Assembly (NCBI GenBank): GCA_947259925.1
Contig: CAMYOG010000046.1
Span: 41,075 to 105,074, forward strand
DNA length: 64,000 bases
Reading direction: 5' to 3'
Source of the DNA: Thermoanaerobaculia bacterium
GTDB lineage: Bacteria; Acidobacteriota; Thermoanaerobaculia; Multivoradales; JAHEKO01
Shown here: piece by piece, positions 42,097-52,964 of the stretch
Layout: every line of letters starts with the position of its first letter
Numbering within the stretch: the first letter of the stretch is position 1
The notes under the pieces: generated by a model
What the model saw: the letters and a program-made list of their open reading frames with translations, nothing else
The model's database searches: none
Told to the model about the DNA's origin: nothing
Program-made: the position numbers and the translations under genes

Positions 42097-44622
42097 CTAG
42101 TCCCGCAGCTTCTCGGCAAGCTCCTCGGCCGACACGGGTTTGCTGAAATAGTACCCCTGCGCCTCGTCGCAGCCGTGCTCCTTGAGGAACTCGAGCTGCT
42201 CGCGGGTCTCGACCCCCTCGGCGATCACCCGCAGGCCGAGTCGATGCCCCAGGCTGATGACCGCGGCCACGATCGCCGCGTCGTCGGGATCCTCGGTCAC
42301 TCCGTGGACAAACTGCATGGCGATCTTGAGCTTGTGGATCGGGAACTGCCTTAGATACTGGAGCGACGAGTAGCCGGTGCCGAAGTCGTCGAGCGCGATC
42401 GAGATGCCGCGCTCGCTCGAGTCGAGCAAGATCTTGCGGACCGACTCCGACCCCTCCATCAACAGGGTCTCGGTCAGCTCGAGCTCGAGCAGGTTCGGGC
42501 GCACTCGGCTCTCTTCGAGCACACCCTGGATGGTGGCCCCGAAGTTGGGGTCGCGGAACTGGACCGCCGACAGGTTGACGGCGGTCGGCACCCGCTTGAG
42601 CCCGGCGTCGCACCACTCGCGCCGCTGCCGGCAAGCCTCCTTGAGCACCCAGGCGCCGATCGGGATGATCAGAGCGGTGTGCTCGGTCACCGGGATGAAC
42701 TGACCGGGCGGCAGAACGCCTCGGCTCGGGTGGCGCCAGCGCACCAGCGCCTCGGCGCCGATGACGGCGCCCGTCTCGAGGTCGACCTGCGGCTGATACT
42801 CGAGCAGGAACTCGCCGCGCTCGACGGCACCGCTCAGATCGCGGCGGATGCTGACGTAGTTCTGGACCTCCTCGGCGAGGCTCTCGTCGTGAAACCTGAA
42901 GGTCCCCCGGCCGCTCTCCTTGGCCTTGTAGAGCGCGCGGTCGGCCTGCCGCACAAGCTCCTCGGGCTCTTCCGTCGGAGACGAGAAGCTGATGCCGATG
43001 CTGGTGCTGACGAGCAGCTCCTGGCCCGCGACGTCGAATGGCTGGAGCATCTGCTCGAGCACCCTGACGGCGAAGGCGCTGGCGCTCGTGACACTCTGCG
43101 CACCGACCTGGATGATCGCGAACTCGTCACCGCCGAGGCGGGCGACGGTGTCGGCCTCGCGCACCATGGTCTGAAGCCGGATCGCGACCGCTCGTAGCAG
43201 CGCGTCCCCCACCGTGTGCCCGAACGTGTCGTTCACCTGTTTGAACTCGTCGAGATCGAGATAGTGCAGCGCCAGCCGATCGCCGCTCCTGCGGCAGGCG
43301 ACCACCGCCTGATGGAGCCGGTCCTCGAACAGGAACCGGTTGGGCAGTCCGGTGACGGCATCGAATCGTGCCAGGTGCTTGAGGTGCTCCTCGCGGCGAC
43401 GGCGCTCGGTGATGTCGTGGACGTGTAGCAGAACGGCCGGCTTGCCACCGAAGCGAAAGCCGCTCGACCGGACCTCCACCGGAATCACCCGGCCGTCGGC
43501 CGCGTAGGTGTAGCCCTCGACCATCGCTACCTCACCGTCGACCAGCTGATTGTGGCGCTCGAGGACGTCGTCCACCGCCTCGGGCGGCACCAGCTCGGAG
43601 ACGTTCATGCCGATCAGGCGCTCACGCGCGATCCCCTGGAGCGCCTCGCCGGCCGGATTCACGTCGAGCACGATGCCATTCCGGTCTTCGACGAAGATCG
43701 CATCGGGCGAGGCCTCGAACAGCGTTCGGAACTGCTGCTCGCTGGTCCGTAGGTCCGCTTCGACCTGCTTGCGCTGCACGACCTGACTGATGTTGTCGGC
43801 GACGAAGTTCAGAAGCTCGAGGTCCTGGTGCGAATAGAGCGCCCGCTCGTCGTAGCTCTGCACGGCGACCACACCGATCGCGTCGTCGCCGCTCTTGAGC
43901 GGCACGCCGAGCCAGATCGGCGAAGCGACTCCGACCAGGGTTACCTCGCCCTTCGCCGCCAGCCGGTCGTGCAGCTTCTCGTCGACCAGCAGCGGCCGGC
44001 CGGTCCGGCGCACGTAGTCGGTCAGACTCCGGGGCAGCTCCTGGGGCGGCAGCTCCTCGGGCTCGTACTGGTCGACGTGATACGGGAAGGAGTAGAGCTG
44101 CGTCTCCTCGTCGTAGAGAGCGACGTAGAAGTTCGAAGTGTCGATCAACCTGGCGAGCTCCCTCTTGGTGGTCGCAAGAAGCTCTCGCAGGTCGCTCGAG
44201 GTGGTCGCCGCCCGGAAGATGCTGAGCAGTACCGCCTGCATCTCCTCCGCCCGTTTGCGGCTGGTGATGTCGGTGAGCATCCCCTCGTAGAAGAGGACGG
44301 CGCCCTCCTCGTCCCGCACGGCGTAGGCGCTGTCGATGACGACGATCTTACGGCCGTCCTTGCGCAGCAGCTCCAGCTCGAGGTCGCGCACCTGCCCCTG
44401 GCGCTCGAGCTCTCCTACCCACTCGGCCCGCTGGCGCGGATCGGCGTAGAGGTCGCGCTCGATGTCGATCCCGCGCAGCTCCTCGAACGAGCCGTAGCCG
44501 AGCATCTCAACCAGAGCCGGGTTGCCGGCCACGATCTTGCCATCGGGTGTCGCTCGGTAGACACCGTCCGGCACGCGCTCGAAAAGGAGCCGGTAGTCGC
44601 CCTCTCCATTCTTCCAACCCAT
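42097..44622 (-). CDS. PAS-GAF-PAS-GGDEF-EAL cyclic-di-GMP protein
   Basis: I place the start at ATG 44622, since residues before it are low-complexity. Domain order over 841 residues: PAS (about 8-125), GAF (about 140-290), PAS (about 300-420), GGDEF (about 430-585) and EAL (about 595-841). The GGDEF motif is intact ('ARLGGDEFAII'), as are EAL landmarks ('GAEALVRWRHP', 'NLSAVQF', 'ELTETLLME', 'DDFGTGYSSLQYL'). It may therefore both make and break c-di-GMP, or one domain may regulate the other. It has no membrane span, so it senses cytoplasmic cues. A likely c-di-GMP reader (MshEN) is encoded at 55699. Confidence 0.9.
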   Translation of the reverse strand: MGWKNGEGDYRLLFERVPDGVYRATPDGKIVAGNPALVEMLGYGSFEELRGIDIERDLYADPRQRAEWVGELERQGQVRDLELELLRKDGRKIVVIDSAYAVRDEEGAVLFYEGMLTDITSRKRAEEMQAVLLSIFRAATTSSDLRELLATTKRELARLIDTSNFYVALYDEETQLYSFPYHVDQYEPEELPPQELPRSLTDYVRRTGRPLLVDEKLHDRLAAKGEVTLVGVASPIWLGVPLKSGDDAIGVVAVQSYDERALYSHQDLELLNFVADNISQVVQRKQVEADLRTSEQQFRTLFEASPDAIFVEDRNGIVLDVNPAGEALQGIARERLIGMNVSELVPPEAVDDVLERHNQLVDGEVAMVEGYTYAADGRVIPVEVRSSGFRFGGKPAVLLHVHDITERRRREEHLKHLARFDAVTGLPNRFLFEDRLHQAVVACRRSGDRLALHYLDLDEFKQVNDTFGHTVGDALLRAVAIRLQTMVREADTVARLGGDEFAIIQVGAQSVTSASAFAVRVLEQMLQPFDVAGQELLVSTSIGISFSSPTEEPEELVRQADRALYKAKESGRGTFRFHDESLAEEVQNYVSIRRDLSGAVERGEFLLEYQPQVDLETGAVIGAEALVRWRHPSRGVLPPGQFIPVTEHTALIIPIGAWVLKEACRQRREWCDAGLKRVPTAVNLSAVQFRDPNFGATIQGVLEESRVRPNLLELELTETLLMEGSESVRKILLDSSERGISIALDDFGTGYSSLQYLRQFPIHKLKIAMQFVHGVTEDPDDAAIVAAVISLGHRLGLRVIAEGVETREQLEFLKEHGCDEAQGYYFSKPVSAEELAEKLRD

Positions 44623-44690
44623 CTCGTGCCGGCACCCTTGGATCGGAGGTCGCGAGTGAACCTCCCGTCGAGCTGGATTGTACCTAGCAA

Positions 44691-44900
44691 CTAGCCGGAA
44701 TCGGCCGTTTGTAGGACTTCCGCTACCAGAAAGGGTGCCAGCCGATCGCGGATGAAGTCGTGAATCTCCTGGCTCTGCTCCGACACGGTCCGGTTGACGC
44801 GCCGCCACCGCGCATGGGTGACGACGACGACCTCGGACTGGGGCACAACGCCGATCACCTGACCGCCGTGACCGAGCGCCGCCCAGAAGGGTCTGTACGT
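44691..44900 (-). pseudogene. Relic of a serine hydrolase (beta-lactamase-fold) C-terminus
   Basis: A minus-strand frame ending at TAG 44691-44693 encodes 'WAALGHGGQVIGVVPQSEVVVVTHAR' and then 'IHDFIRDRLAPFL'. That is the closing part of beta-lactamase-related serine hydrolases: the H-G-G-Q third motif, two strands and a final helix. Nothing upstream on that strand continues the fold. It occupies most of the gap 44623-44972. Confidence 0.55.
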
Positions 44901-44972
44901 ACCTGCTCGCAAGAGGGTTCGGCGCGAAACTCCGCGGGTCCGCGCGCCGTAGGATGGTGCATCGGCGAGACG

Positions 44973-45854
44973 ATGCTCGATCCAGCAACCCAGGCCGCTC
45001 GCTCTCATCTCCGGCTCTGGAGGCGGCTGCCGCTCGCTCTGCGAGCGATCCTCTCCGGGCTGTTCGTCTTCCAGGCCATCCAGTTCGGCTGGACCGCCAG
45101 CTTCATGGCCAACACCAGGTTCCTCCCGGCGGTGCCGTGGAACGTCGCCGTCGGCCTGGTCTACTGGTGCGTCGCGTTCCGCTACTTCAACGGTCGATGG
45201 TGGCCGGCCTCGACCGCGGAGGCGCGGCGCACGGCGATGCGCGCGCGGCGCCTGTCCCCCCGGGAGTGGCGGTTGAGTCTCCTCTACTGCTTGGCTTGCC
45301 TGGTCTTCATCGCTTCGATCATCAACGTGGTCTATCGCTTCATCGAGGTGCCCTCGGAACCGATGGACCTCTCGATGCTGCCCTGGTGGACGCTCTACCC
45401 GAGCCTGATCATGCTGTCGATCAACGCCGGCATCTCGGAGGAGGCCGGCTTTCGCGGCTACATGCAGGGCGGGCTCGAGCGCCGCTACGGTCCGGCGGTG
45501 GCGATCGCCACCACTTCGATCCTCTTCTGGCTCGCCCACCTCAACCACGCCAACGGTATGGCTCGCTGGGCGCTCCTGATCGCCTACGGTGCCGCGGTGG
45601 GTGCGGTGGCCTGGGCCGCGGACTCGATCTGGCCGGCGATCGTCTCGCACGCCCTGGTCGACGCGGTCTCGTTCGTAACCGTGGCCGGCGACTTCGGACC
45701 GGACTGGTTCATGAAGAAGCCGGCACCGTTCGCCAAAACCGGGGTCGACGGACCGTTCGTGGTCTTCTCGCTGCTGCTCGCCCTGTCCGTCCTGACCGGT
45801 ATCGACCTGCTGCGGCGGCTGCGCCGATCCCGCACCCGGAATCGCGCCGCCTGA
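44973..45854 (+). CDS. CPBP-family intramembrane metalloprotease
   Basis: The 293-residue protein has about seven hydrophobic segments. CPBP (Rce1-like) motifs are in order: E-E-A-G-F-R-G-Y near residue 155 (E-E-x-x-x-R), 'FWLAHLNH' near 190 (F-x-x-x-H) and 'SHALVDAV' near 230 (H-x-x-x-D). Bacterial members cleave membrane peptides or prenylated substrates and are often linked to bacteriocin immunity or stress signalling. I choose the ATG at 44973; the upstream open frame is not convincing. The LEA-like gene follows 63 bases later. Confidence 0.8.
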   Translation: MLDPATQAARSHLRLWRRLPLALRAILSGLFVFQAIQFGWTASFMANTRFLPAVPWNVAVGLVYWCVAFRYFNGRWWPASTAEARRTAMRARRLSPREWRLSLLYCLACLVFIASIINVVYRFIEVPSEPMDLSMLPWWTLYPSLIMLSINAGISEEAGFRGYMQGGLERRYGPAVAIATTSILFWLAHLNHANGMARWALLIAYGAAVGAVAWAADSIWPAIVSHALVDAVSFVTVAGDFGPDWFMKKPAPFAKTGVDGPFVVFSLLLALSVLTGIDLLRRLRRSRTRNRAA

Positions 45855-45917
45855 CGGCCCGTTGTGTGCTATATCTAGCCACGGATTTCTTCACCCTTAA
45901 CGTACGAGGAGAATCAG

Positions 45918-46202
45918 ATGGACGAAGAGAAGAGCCTCTGGGACAAAGCGACCGACGCAGTCGAGGGAGCCGCCGACAAGGCGAAGGACATGGCCGAGGA
46001 TGCCATGGACAAGGCGGGGGACCTGGTCGAAGACGCGGTGGAGATGGCCGGCGACGCCAAGGACAAGGTCGCCGACGCCGCCGGCGACGCCAAGGACAAG
46101 GTCGCTGGCATGTTCGGCGACGCCAAGGAAGAGGCCAGCGAGGTCGCCGAGGCGGCCACCGACGCCGTCGAAAGCGCGGACGACACAACCCGCGACGCCT
46201 AG
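45918..46202 (+). CDS. LEA-like acidic repeat protein
   Basis: The 94-residue, highly charged, Cys-free protein consists of 11-mer-like amphipathic repeats rich in Ala, Asp, Glu and Lys ('AADKAKDMAEDAMDKAGD', 'GDAKDKVADAAGDAKDKV'). There is no signal peptide. This is the pattern of group-3 late-embryogenesis-abundant-type proteins, which protect proteins or membranes during drying or salt stress. The ribosome site gaggaga is good. The call rests on composition and repeat pattern, which evolve easily, so family membership is uncertain. Confidence 0.7.
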   Translation: MDEEKSLWDKATDAVEGAADKAKDMAEDAMDKAGDLVEDAVEMAGDAKDKVADAAGDAKDKVAGMFGDAKEEASEVAEAATDAVESADDTTRDA

Positions 46203-46613
46203 GTCTCAGCAGGGTCGTCCGGGGTCCGCCGCTACCGCAGGTGGCGCCGAGCCACTGGTCGATGCTCGAGTCGATCCACGACGTCGAGCACATTCTCGGC
46301 ACCGTCGACCTGATCGCCGCCTGGCACACGATCTCAGTCGACGCAGACGAGCTCGCAGGACAGGACCCGACCCTCCGTACGCAGGTCGAGCGCTGTCAAT
46401 TCGACTCCGGTTCCTCGACCGAGGCGGGCGCTTGCCCGCCCTCGCGCACGAGCTGAATCGGCTCCTCGACCGCCTGGACCAGCAGCTGGGGCTGATCGAC
46501 GTGGATGTAGTGTCCGCTTTCGGCGAGGTAGGCTTCTTCCGACGCCTGGACGAGACCAGGATAGAGAACCGCTTCCGCGCGCTCGCTAGCGGTACCACAG
46601 AGGGGACCACGCC
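46203..46613. pseudogene. Gap with relic of an alpha/beta-hydrolase C-terminus (minus strand 46396-46600)
   Basis: On the minus strand a frame ending at TGA 46396-46398 encodes 'EAYLAESGHYIHVDQPQLLVQAVEEP'. This matches the last catalytic-His segment and final helix of alpha/beta hydrolases (S-G-H-x-I-x-x-D-x-P-x-L-V). The rest of that gene is gone. In 46203-46395 I see no recognisable feature. Confidence 0.5.
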
Positions 46614-46975
46614 ATGATCAACGGAGCCCATGCCGTCATCTTCAGCACCGACGCCGAGGCCGACCGCGCCTTCCTGCGCGATGTCCTCGGCCTCCCCCAC
46701 GTCGACGTCGGCGAGGGGTGGCTTATCTTCGGCCTACCCCCGTCCGAGGTGGCCGTTCACCCCTCCGAGAAAAACGACGTGTACGGCTTCCACCTGATGT
46801 GTACTGACGTCGACCAGCTGATCTCCGAGTTGGCCGAGCACGGCGTCGCCTGCGACCCGGTGCAGGACATGGGCTGGGGTCGTCTGACCGAGGCGAAGCT
46901 CCCGGGTGGCGGCTCGCTGAGCTTCTACGAGCCGCGCCACCCGCGACCGGCAGCGATGCCGGTCGACCGAGGTCT

Positions 46976-46979
<4 letters not shown>
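46614..46979 (+). CDS. VOC (glyoxalase/bleomycin-resistance-like) protein
   Basis: The 121-residue protein is one VOC module: '[36 protein letters not shown]', then '[23 protein letters not shown]', then '[13 protein letters not shown]'. Typical metal ligands (His in 'FHL', Glu in 'YEP') are present. The family binds metals and small electrophiles; without partners the role is unknown. Its stop codon TAG shares the palindrome CTAG (46976-46979) with the stop of the convergent hppA gene. Confidence 0.8.
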
Positions 46980-49051
<2,072 letters not shown>

Positions 49052-49073
49052 TCTCTTCTCTCCCCCGCTCGAT

Positions 49074-49664
49074 TCAGTTGTTGAATCGGTTCATCGTCTG
49101 TTCGGGGCCATGCTCGAGCCAGCTCTCGCAAGCGTCGGCCGCCCGGTCGATCATCTCCTCCACGATCTCGCGCTCGGAGGCCTCGAACGGCTCGAGCACG
49201 AACTCGACAAGATCCTCGGTCTCCCCCTCCTCGGGCCCGATGCCGAGCCGCAGGCGCGGCACCTGGTCGGTGTTCAGGCTCTGGACGATCGACTCCAGGC
49301 CCCGGTGCCCTCCCGGGCTGCCCTTGGTGCGCAGCCGGAGCGTCCCGAGCGGCAGGTTGACCTCGTCGAAGACAATCAGAATATTGGCCGGCGCGAACCC
49401 GTGGCGCTCGACCAGACAGCGCGCCGCGTATCCGCTCCGATTCATATAGGTCTGGGGGACGCCGAGGGTGAGTCGGTCGTCGGCGGCCAGCAGCGTCTTG
49501 CACTCGAGGGTCGAGAGCTCGACCGCGCGCCGGCGCGCGAGCTCTTCGACCACCTCGAAGCCGACGTTGTGCCGGGTATCGCGATAGCGATCGCCCGGAT
49601 TGCCGAGGCCGAGAATCAGCCTGCGCGGTACCTCCTCCGCGCCGTTCGAAACGGTAGTCATCAC
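49074..49664 (-). CDS. pth: Peptidyl-tRNA hydrolase
   Basis: The 196-residue protein matches Pth: '[28 protein letters not shown]' holds the Asn and catalytic His, 'QTYMNRSG' the tRNA-end-binding Asn, and '[23 protein letters not shown]' the catalytic Asp region. It frees tRNAs from stalled peptidyl-tRNA. The segment after G-G-H reads R-G-L, where E. coli has N-G-L (Asn114), a substrate-positioning residue. The same change occurs in some Pth-like proteins such as plant CRS2, so activity is likely but this point is odd. It is encoded directly after ctc, as in many bacteria. Confidence 0.9.
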   Translation of the reverse strand: MMTTVSNGAEEVPRRLILGLGNPGDRYRDTRHNVGFEVVEELARRRAVELSTLECKTLLAADDRLTLGVPQTYMNRSGYAARCLVERHGFAPANILIVFDEVNLPLGTLRLRTKGSPGGHRGLESIVQSLNTDQVPRLRLGIGPEEGETEDLVEFVLEPFEASEREIVEEMIDRAADACESWLEHGPEQTMNRFNN

Positions 49665-49691
49665 GCGACCGACCCTGCCGAGAGCCGGGGC

Positions 49692-50387
49692 CTATTCGCT
49701 CTCCTCGCTCTCGCCCTCGTCTTCCTTGCCCTTGCCGATGACCTCCGGCTCGTCCGCCTGGGCCTCGATGAGCATCTCCTCGCCCTCCTCGGCCTCGGCC
49801 TCGAGTTCCTCGATCTCGGCGGCGACGCGGCTGTGCGACACCGCCACGACGGTCTTCTCGGGCTCGTCTATGAGCTCGACGCTCTCGGGCAGTGCGATGT
49901 CCTTGGCCTCGATGTGATCACCGATCGCCAGCGAGCTGACGTCGAGCTCGAGCGCCGGCGGAATGTCGTTCGGCAGGCTCTCGATCTCGAGCTCACGGGT
50001 GATGAAGTCGAGCACGCCGCCCTCGTTCTTGACGCCCTGCGGCTCACCCATGAGCTGGATCGGCACCTGCACCCGGACCTTCTGCTTGAGATCGATGCGC
50101 TGGAAGTCGATGTGGATGATCCTGCGGCTGATCGGGTCGACCTGCAGATCACGGATCATCGCGTGGCGCGACGCCTTGGTGCCGGCCAGCTCGAGCTTGA
50201 AGACCGCGTTCTCGCCGCCGCCCTCTTTCAACAGCTCGATCACCTTCTTCCGATCGATGGTGATGGCGACCGATTCCTTCTGGCCGCCGTAGACGACCGC
50301 GGGCACCGCCCCGGTAGCGCGGAGCTGACGGTTGGCATTCTTGCCGGTCTGCTCCCGCTTCTCCACTCTGATGGTTAGTTCACTCAT
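49692..50387 (-). CDS. ctc: Ribosomal protein bL25 (general stress protein Ctc)
   Basis: The 231-residue long form has an N-terminal 5S-rRNA-binding domain (about 1-95, 'GKNANRQLRATGAVPAVVYGG', 'MIRDLQVDPISRRIIHIDF') and a C-terminal TL5-type beta domain (about 97-185, 'VPIQLMGEPQGVKNEGGVLD', 'LPNDIPPALELDVSSLAIGDHI'). A very acidic tail follows. It binds 5S rRNA in the large subunit. Order prs-ctc-pth is a widespread bacterial arrangement, with 36 bases between prs and ctc here. Confidence 0.92.
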   Translation of the reverse strand: MSELTIRVEKREQTGKNANRQLRATGAVPAVVYGGQKESVAITIDRKKVIELLKEGGGENAVFKLELAGTKASRHAMIRDLQVDPISRRIIHIDFQRIDLKQKVRVQVPIQLMGEPQGVKNEGGVLDFITRELEIESLPNDIPPALELDVSSLAIGDHIEAKDIALPESVELIDEPEKTVVAVSHSRVAAEIEELEAEAEEGEEMLIEAQADEPEVIGKGKEDEGESEESE

Positions 50388-50423
50388 GGTTCTGCTTCCT
50401 TGGCCGTTGGACGGTGCGCCGCG

Positions 50424-51371
50424 TCAGACGAACAGCGAGCTCACCGAGCTGTTCTCGTGGATGCGCATGATCGCCTCGCCGAGCAGCTCGGCAACACTGT
50501 GCGCCTGCAGCTTGTCGGACTTCGCCAGCTTCTCCTCCAACGGAGTCGTGTTGGTGATCAGGACGCGCTCCAGCGGAGACGCGTCGATTTCCTCGATCGC
50601 CGGCCCGGAGAGGACGGCGTGGACTCCGGCCGCGTAGACTCCGGCGGCCCCATGCTTCTTCAAGGCGTCGACACCGTTGAGCAGGGTGCCCGCCGTATCG
50701 ATGATGTCGTCCAGGATGAGCACGTTGCGACCCTCGACGTCGCCGATCACGTGCATCACCTCGGCCTCGTTGGCGGCGACTCGCCGCTTGTCGACGATCG
50801 CCAGGCCGGCGTTGAGCCGCTTGGCGATGGCGCGGGTGCGCTCGACGCCGCCGGCGTCGGGTGAGACCAGCGTCAAGTTTGGCACCTCCAGCTCGCGGAT
50901 CGCCTCGAGCACCACCGGCGCCGCGAACAAGTGGTCGACCGGTACGTTGAAGAAACCCTGGATCTGCCCGGCGTGGAGGTCGAGAGTCAGGATCCGATCG
51001 GCGCCCGCAACCGAGATCAGGTCGGCGACCAGCTTCGCCGTGATCGGCACCCGCGGCGCGTCCTTCTTGTCCTGCCGCGCGTAGCCGTAGTACGGGATGA
51101 CCGCGGTCACCCGGTCGGCCGACGAGCGCTTGAAGGTGTCGAGCATGATCAACAGCTCGACCAGGGTCTCGTTGACCGGCCGGCAGATCGGTTGCACGAC
51201 GAACACGTCGCGGCCACGGATGTTCTCCCGGACCTGGCAGAAAATCTCACCGTCGGCGAAGTTGTTGAGCTCTATCTCGCCGATCGGCGACTTCAGGTAG
51301 TCGCATATCTCCTGCGCCAAGCTGCGGTGCGCACGCCCGCTGAAGACTCTCAGATCTCGGTGCATGGTCAT
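50424..51371 (-). CDS. prs: Ribose-phosphate pyrophosphokinase
   Basis: The 315-residue protein is a class-I PRPP synthase, making PRPP from ribose-5-phosphate and ATP for nucleotide, His and Trp synthesis. Signatures include 'RDVFVVQPICRPVNETLVELLIMLD', the ATP flexible loop 'YYGYARQDKKDAPRVPI', 'LDLHAGQIQGFF' and the PRPP loop 'ILDDIIDTAGT'. The catalytic Lys/Arg in 'DKRRVAANEAEV' are intact. The start is ATG 51371 or the ATG two codons later. tRNA-Gln and spoVG lie just upstream on the same strand. Confidence 0.95.
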   Translation of the reverse strand: MTMHRDLRVFSGRAHRSLAQEICDYLKSPIGEIELNNFADGEIFCQVRENIRGRDVFVVQPICRPVNETLVELLIMLDTFKRSSADRVTAVIPYYGYARQDKKDAPRVPITAKLVADLISVAGADRILTLDLHAGQIQGFFNVPVDHLFAAPVVLEAIRELEVPNLTLVSPDAGGVERTRAIAKRLNAGLAIVDKRRVAANEAEVMHVIGDVEGRNVLILDDIIDTAGTLLNGVDALKKHGAAGVYAAGVHAVLSGPAIEEIDASPLERVLITNTTPLEEKLAKSDKLQAHSVAELLGEAIMRIHENSSVSSLFV

Positions 51372-51497
51372 TTCGTGGACCGGGAAACGGGTCGGTGGAC
51401 GGAGCGAGCGGATTCGAGGCTCCGAAGGACCCCCGGAGCCCCACTACCACCGCCGCCTCGGAGGGCGCATTGTAGCGCATTCCGGGCCGGATTTGTC

Positions 51498-51573
51498 TGG
51501 CTGGGGCGGGAGGATTCGAACCTCCGAATGCCGGATCCAAAGTCCGGTGCCTTAACCACTTGGCGACGCCCCA
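51498..51573 (-). tRNA. tRNA-Gln (anticodon TTG), CCA encoded
   Basis: The cloverleaf folds on the minus strand: acceptor TGGGGCG pairs with CGCCCCA, discriminator base is G (usual for Gln), and the anticodon loop is CTTTGGA. The T arm GGAGGTTCGAATCCTCC is perfect. The 3' CCA is encoded at 51498-51500. It sits between spoVG and prs; this tRNA is found beside prs or ispE in several other phyla as well. Confidence 0.95.
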
Positions 51574-51625
51574 ACGTTCCTATCTTGAGCTACCCAGAGC
51601 GTCTGCGCCAGTGTCGATTTGAGCC

Positions 51626-52075
51626 CTACGATCTCCAGAAGGAGTCGCGGAGATGCATCTCCGTAACCTCCTCCAGGCTCTTGCCCTTCGAATCCGTCGC
51701 TTCCTCGACCGGGGCCTGGGCTGCCAGCGGCTCGGGCTTCGCCGGCATCTCTACCGTCTCGGCGCTCTCGGAGGCCTCCTCCGGCTCGTCCGCGGCGACG
51801 GTCTCCAGCTCGTCCTCCTGGCCACGCAGGGCGCGCTCGTAGTCGGCGAGAATCAAGCGCTCGATCATCTGGCGCGTCTCGTTGTTGAGCGGGTGGGCCA
51901 CATCTTTGAACTTGCCGTTCTTCTTGCGCCGGCTCGGCATGCTGATGAACAGACCGTCCCGCCCCTTGATCACCTTGATGTCGTTCACCATGAAGCAGTT
52001 GTCGATGACAATCGAGACAAACGCCTTGAGCTTCTCTTCGTCGATCGGGAAGACCTTGATCTCGGTCACTTCCAT
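51626..52075 (-). CDS. spoVG: SpoVG-family RNA/DNA-binding regulator
   Basis: The 149-residue protein starts at ATG 52073-52075, 4 bases after the ispE stop; an open frame further upstream overlaps ispE and is not real. The SpoVG core (1-90) is clear: 'TEIKVFPIDEEKLKAFVSIVIDNCFMVNDIKVIKG...LFISMPSRRKKNGKFKDVAHPLNNETRQMIE'. A 60-residue acidic Ala/Glu/Pro tail follows. SpoVG binds nucleic acids and adjusts expression of cell-envelope and stress genes in Firmicutes and Borrelia. No sporulation genes are present here. Confidence 0.92.
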   Translation of the reverse strand: MEVTEIKVFPIDEEKLKAFVSIVIDNCFMVNDIKVIKGRDGLFISMPSRRKKNGKFKDVAHPLNNETRQMIERLILADYERALRGQEDELETVAADEPEEASESAETVEMPAKPEPLAAQAPVEEATDSKGKSLEEVTEMHLRDSFWRS

Positions 52076-52079
52076 CGCC

Positions 52080-52964
52080 CTAGTCCCCCAAGGAAAACTC
52101 ACAGCTGGTGGAATCGACGCGACCGAGCGTGCGAGACCTCGCCACCATAGTCCCCTCCGGCAACCTGGCCTCCAGATCGCGGCTGGATGTGTTGGTATCG
52201 AAAAAGGCGAAAAAACTCGCTCCGGAGCCCGATAGACGGACGGCGCTCGCGCCCGCGTCGAACAACGAATCACGCGCTTCCCCAAGCAGGGGAACCCACC
52301 CGAGTACTTCCGCTTCCAAATCGTTGTGGCCGGTGAGGGCCGCAGCGCTTGGGACACTCCCCCCTTGAACAAGCGCCACAATGCTAGAGGGCAGCGGTTT
52401 AGCTGTCAAATTCCGTAATCTAGCGAACGCTTCGGCGGTCGAGACCGTGATCGGCGGGGTGATGATCCAGACCTCGGTCGCGGGGATGTCCGGCAGCGGA
52501 ACGACCTCGTCACCCCGGCCGAAGCCGAGCGCGGTACCCCCGACGAGAAAGAACGGCACGTCGGCCCCGAGTCCGCGGGCGATCTCCCAGAGCTCGCCGC
52601 CCGAGGCGCGACCCAGATGAGCATCGAGGAGCCGCAGGACGGTGGCGGCGTTGCTGCTGCCACCACCGAGGCCGCCTCCCAGCGGAATCCGCTTGGTGAG
52701 CTCGACCCGCAGCCCTTCGCTCGGCGGGAAGCGCTCGAAGTAGGCATCGGCGGCGCGCACGACCAGATTGTCGACGCCAGCGGGGGCCTCGCCTTCGACT
52801 ACCTCGAGGTCAATCCCCTCACCGGTCAGCTCGAGCTCGACTACGTCGTGGAGGGCGATCGACTGAAAGAGGGTCCGCAGCTCGTGGTATCCGTCATCCC
52901 GACGGCCGATCACCTGGAGGTGCAGGTTGATCTTGGCGTGGCTCCGAAACGCTCCAAGCTTCAC
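52080..52964 (-). CDS. ispE: 4-diphosphocytidyl-2-C-methyl-D-erythritol kinase
   Basis: The 294-residue GHMP kinase phosphorylates CDP-methylerythritol in the MEP isoprenoid pathway. It has 'SHAKINLHLQVIGRRDDGYHELRTLFQ' at the N-terminus (Lys and Asn of the active site), the ATP loop P-L-G-G-G-L-G-G-G-S-S-N-A-A near 93-106, 'GADVPFFLVGGTALGFGRGD', and the C-terminal 'LSGSGASFFAFF'. The start cannot move far downstream because the motif begins at residue 7, so the gene overlaps the LolB-like gene by 71 bases. Confidence 0.93.
   Translation of the reverse strand: MKLGAFRSHAKINLHLQVIGRRDDGYHELRTLFQSIALHDVVELELTGEGIDLEVVEGEAPAGVDNLVVRAADAYFERFPPSEGLRVELTKRIPLGGGLGGGSSNAATVLRLLDAHLGRASGGELWEIARGLGADVPFFLVGGTALGFGRGDEVVPLPDIPATEVWIITPPITVSTAEAFARLRNLTAKPLPSSIVALVQGGSVPSAAALTGHNDLEAEVLGWVPLLGEARDSLFDAGASAVRLSGSGASFFAFFDTNTSSRDLEARLPEGTMVARSRTLGRVDSTSCEFSLGD

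Noticed and set aside
44954..46456. 500-codon plus-strand frame through the CPBP and LEA-like genes
   Set aside because: The CPBP motifs and the LEA-like repeat are in other frames; this frame is Arg-rich noise.
51577..52381. Longer start for SpoVG (about 100 extra residues)
   Set aside because: The extension overlaps ispE and lacks any domain; ATG 52075 is the family start.
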